Shown here: positions 5,500 to 7,231 of the stretch, piece by piece
How positions within the stretch are numbered: the stretch's first letter is position 1
Layout of the letters: every line of letters starts with the position of its first letter
Assembly (NCBI GenBank): GCA_015259235.1
Contig: JABZGM010000057.1
Span: 3,950 to 11,180, forward strand
Length of the DNA stretch: 7,231 nucleotides
Source of the DNA: Alloprevotella sp.
Lineage (GTDB): Bacteria; Bacteroidota; Bacteroidia; Bacteroidales; Bacteroidaceae
Direction of reading: 5' to 3'
Translations under genes and position numbers: made by a program
Notes under the pieces: model-generated
Told to the model about the DNA's origin: nothing
Database searches by the model: none
The model's input: the letters and a program-made list of their open reading frames with translations, nothing else

Positions 5500-6681
5500 A
5501 TGAAAAAGATTCTACTCCTTGGTTCTGGAGAACTTGGCAAAGAGTTCACCATCGCAGCGCAACGCCTAGGGCAACACATCATTGCTTGTGACAACTATCC
5601 TGGTGCGCCTGCCATGCAAGTGGCGGACGAATTTGAAGTTTTCTCAATGCTAGACGGTGATGCGCTCGATGCAGTAGTAGCTAAGCACAAGCCCGATGTT
5701 ATCATTAGTGAGATTGAAGCCATCCGCACCGAACGCTTATATGATTATGAGAAACAAGGAGTTAGAGTTGCGCCTTCCGCACGAGCTGTGAACTTCACAA
5801 TGAATCGCAAAGCTATTCGCGACTTAGCTGCAAAAGACTTAGGACTAAAAACGGCTAAATACTTTTATGCCACTACACTGGAGGAATTACAAAAGGCAGC
5901 CGATAGCATTGGCTATCCTTGCATCGTCAAACCGCTAATGTCATCGAGCGGTAAAGGACAAACGCTTGTAAAAGGTCGAGAGGACGTAGCTGGTGCCTTT
6001 GACTACGGAATGGCAGGAAGCCGTGGCGATGTAAAAGAATTGATTGTTGAAGAATTCATTCAATTTGACTACGAAATAACGCTTCTCACCGTTACACAAG
6101 ACAACGGCAACACGCTCTTTTGCCCTCCCATCGGACATGTGCAAAAAGGCGGAGATTATCAAGAAAGTTTTCAGCCTGTTGTTATGTCGTCTGCACATTT
6201 GGAAGAAGCACAACGCATGGCCAAAGCTATCACAGAAGCCCTTACCGGTGCAGGACTTTGGGGCGTGGAGTTCTTCATCAGCGAAAAGAATGGAGTTTAC
6301 TTCAGCGAGCTCTCCCCTCGTCCCCACGACACAGGAATGGTGACCCTGGCAGGTACGCAAAACTTCAATGAATTTGAATTGCATTGTCGCGCTGCCCTAG
6401 GTTTACCCATTCCCTTGGTGAAAACTCTACGTCAGGGAGCAAGCGCAGTCATCTTAGCCAAAGACGCATCCAACACTCCTCCTCTTTATAAAGGACTTGA
6501 ACTCACTTGCGAAGAAGATGCCGATTTGCGCATCTTTGGAAAGCCGACCACGCGCCCCAATCGACGCATGGGAGTGGTGGTAGTGAGTGGTGAGATGACA
6601 GAAAATCTCGATGACATTCGCAACAAAGCCAAACGATTAGCAGGCTATGTAGAAGTAGTCACTACAACTCCAAACGACTAG
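5500..6681 (+). CDS. purT: Formate-dependent phosphoribosylglycinamide formyltransferase (GAR transformylase 2)
   Basis: This cytoplasmic ATP-grasp enzyme uses formate and ATP to formylate glycinamide ribonucleotide, the third step of purine synthesis, without needing formyl-tetrahydrofolate. The 393-residue protein matches the usual PurT length (392 in E. coli). The N-terminal substrate-binding fold has GSGELGKEF (8-16) and E71-I-E-A. The ATP-grasp domain has the loop SSSGKGQT (148-155), WGVEFF with E257, and FSELSPRPHDTGMVTL with E270 as the likely magnesium ligands. The C-terminal part carries GKPTTRPNRRMGV. I chose ATG 5500 (MKKILLLGSGELG) because the in-frame start 38 codons upstream adds a Cys/His-rich extension that overlaps the small ORF and is foreign to the family. 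A bidirectional terminator follows at 6761-6807. I see no convincing promoter directly upstream, so it may depend on a promoter before the small ORF. Confidence 0.96.
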   Translation: MKKILLLGSGELGKEFTIAAQRLGQHIIACDNYPGAPAMQVADEFEVFSMLDGDALDAVVAKHKPDVIISEIEAIRTERLYDYEKQGVRVAPSARAVNFTMNRKAIRDLAAKDLGLKTAKYFYATTLEELQKAADSIGYPCIVKPLMSSSGKGQTLVKGREDVAGAFDYGMAGSRGDVKELIVEEFIQFDYEITLLTVTQDNGNTLFCPPIGHVQKGGDYQESFQPVVMSSAHLEEAQRMAKAITEALTGAGLWGVEFFISEKNGVYFSELSPRPHDTGMVTLAGTQNFNEFELHCRAALGLPIPLVKTLRQGASAVILAKDASNTPPLYKGLELTCEEDADLRIFGKPTTRPNRRMGVVVVSGEMTENLDDIRNKAKRLAGYVEVVTTTPND

Positions 6682-6760
6682 TCCGATATATCAGCAACTC
6701 CTAGCAGTATTTTAACGAATTTACTTACATGGATGTTGTTGCAAGGCAATGTTTTTCCCG

Positions 6761-6807
6761 AAAAGTGGCCGCACCTCAAACAAAATATTTGTGATGCGGC
6801 CACTTTT
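6761..6807. terminator. Bidirectional intrinsic terminator between purT and the converging gene
   Basis: The 13-bp perfect arms AAAAGTGGCCGCA (6761-6773) and TGCGGCCACTTTT (6795-6807) are GC-rich at the core and flanked by A and T runs on both sides, so a T-run follows the stem on either strand. The 21-base loop contains a smaller ACAAA/TTTGT stem. It lies 79 bp after the purT stop and 28 bp after the stop of the converging minus-strand gene, as expected for a terminator shared by both. Confidence 0.9.
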
Positions 6808-6835
6808 ATAACAGTATGCCTAATGGCTATCGCGT

Positions 6836-7231
6836 TTATTCTGTACCAATATAGACAGGACGGATGCAATCTCCTTTTGTTCCATCATCTCCCTGATCTA
6901 TGCCATACACCCCATCACGATCAGCAGAGATAAAACATCCCCAACTGTCTTGGTCTTCCCAAACTTTACCCACCCAATAGTAGGCACCATATCCCACATT
7001 TCTCAACTCACCTTTTTCGTAGCGTGAGCCAGCACTAGGGAAAAAGACTCCTTTTGCGATGTCTTCTTCTGTCAATGGTTTGGTAGAGCGTAGATTACGT
7101 TCGGGCACTCCATTAGCAGGATTAGTTGCGAGAAAGCCGTAGATTTTCATACCATTGGTTTCCACATATCCATACTGCCATGATGCGTCATTGAGCAGTG
7201 CAATTGATTCCTTGCGAGAAGGCAAACGATA
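6836..7231 (-). CDS. Fib_succ_major-domain protein, C-terminal part only
   Basis: The frame is open to the window edge and 131 residues plus the stop codon (TAA, 6838-6836) are visible; the true start lies beyond 7231. The sequence opens with YRLPSRKESIALLND, continues with GMKIYGFLA, GVFFPSAGSRY, GYGAYYWVGK and GVYGIDQ, and ends CIRPVYIGTE. This series (RLP..E, a tryptophan- and aromatic-rich centre with FFPSAG and YYW, terminal RPV) is the pattern of the Fib_succ_major domain, common in secreted or surface lipoproteins of Bacteroidota. That makes an extracytoplasmic location likely, but the N-terminus with any signal peptide is not in the window. The molecular function of this domain is not established. 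The gene converges on purT and shares its terminator. Confidence 0.75.
   Translation of the reverse strand, partial: YRLPSRKESIALLNDASWQYGYVETNGMKIYGFLATNPANGVPERNLRSTKPLTEEDIAKGVFFPSAGSRYEKGELRNVGYGAYYWVGKVWEDQDSWGCFISADRDGVYGIDQGDDGTKGDCIRPVYIGTE

Noticed and set aside
6120..6384. Overlapping frames on both strands inside purT
   Set aside because: They fall within the ATP-grasp domain coding sequence and have no features of their own.
1..7231. CRISPR array, tRNA, rRNA, toxin-antitoxin or phage-defence system
   Set aside because: I read both strands for spaced direct repeats, tRNA-like cloverleaf ends and typical defence domains and found none. Apart from the IS, the genes are ordinary chromosomal ones.

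Overview
The window looks like the chromosome of a member of the Bacteroidales (Bacteroidota), possibly from the Prevotella/Porphyromonas side; I cannot name the genus. The evidence is TAnnTTTG-type -7 promoter elements upstream of several genes, starts without Shine-Dalgarno sequences, an IS982-type transposase of the kind common in oral and gut Bacteroidales, and a surface-type Fib_succ_major domain protein.

Layout, left to right. (1) Positions 1-991 are the promoter-proximal part of an IS982-family insertion sequence on the minus strand. The transposase is open to the window edge and only its last residues and the left IS end are missing. A 13-bp perfect inverted repeat brackets its promoter and abuts its start codon. 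(2) Positions 992-1202 hold nothing I recognise. A strong hairpin with a T-rich tail at 1203-1242 then terminates the minus-strand nrdBA operon. (3) nrdB (3080-4033) and nrdA (1332-3002), transcribed leftwards in that order, encode a complete aerobic class I ribonucleotide reductase with compact subunits and no ATP-cone visible in either. (4) Between the divergent nrdB and sigma-factor genes lies about 540 bp of AT-rich sequence with a promoter at each end. (5) A lone ECF sigma factor follows on the plus strand (4574-5152), with no anti-sigma gene beside it. (6) Next come a 17-bp imperfect hairpin, a 51-codon small ORF whose start codon lies in that hairpin, and purT (5500-6681), the formate-dependent purine-synthesis transformylase. 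(7) A 13-bp perfect hairpin (6761-6807) serves as a shared terminator between purT and a converging minus-strand gene. That gene's visible C-terminal 131 residues form a Fib_succ_major-type domain, and its start lies beyond the window.

The conserved genes are nucleotide-metabolism housekeeping: NrdAB makes deoxynucleotides and PurT makes purine precursors. I do not see a new multi-gene system. The most interesting signals are the two control-type inverted repeats: one around the transposase promoter, which would mask the transposase start codon only in transcripts reading in from nrdBA, and one covering the start codon of the small ORF ahead of purT.
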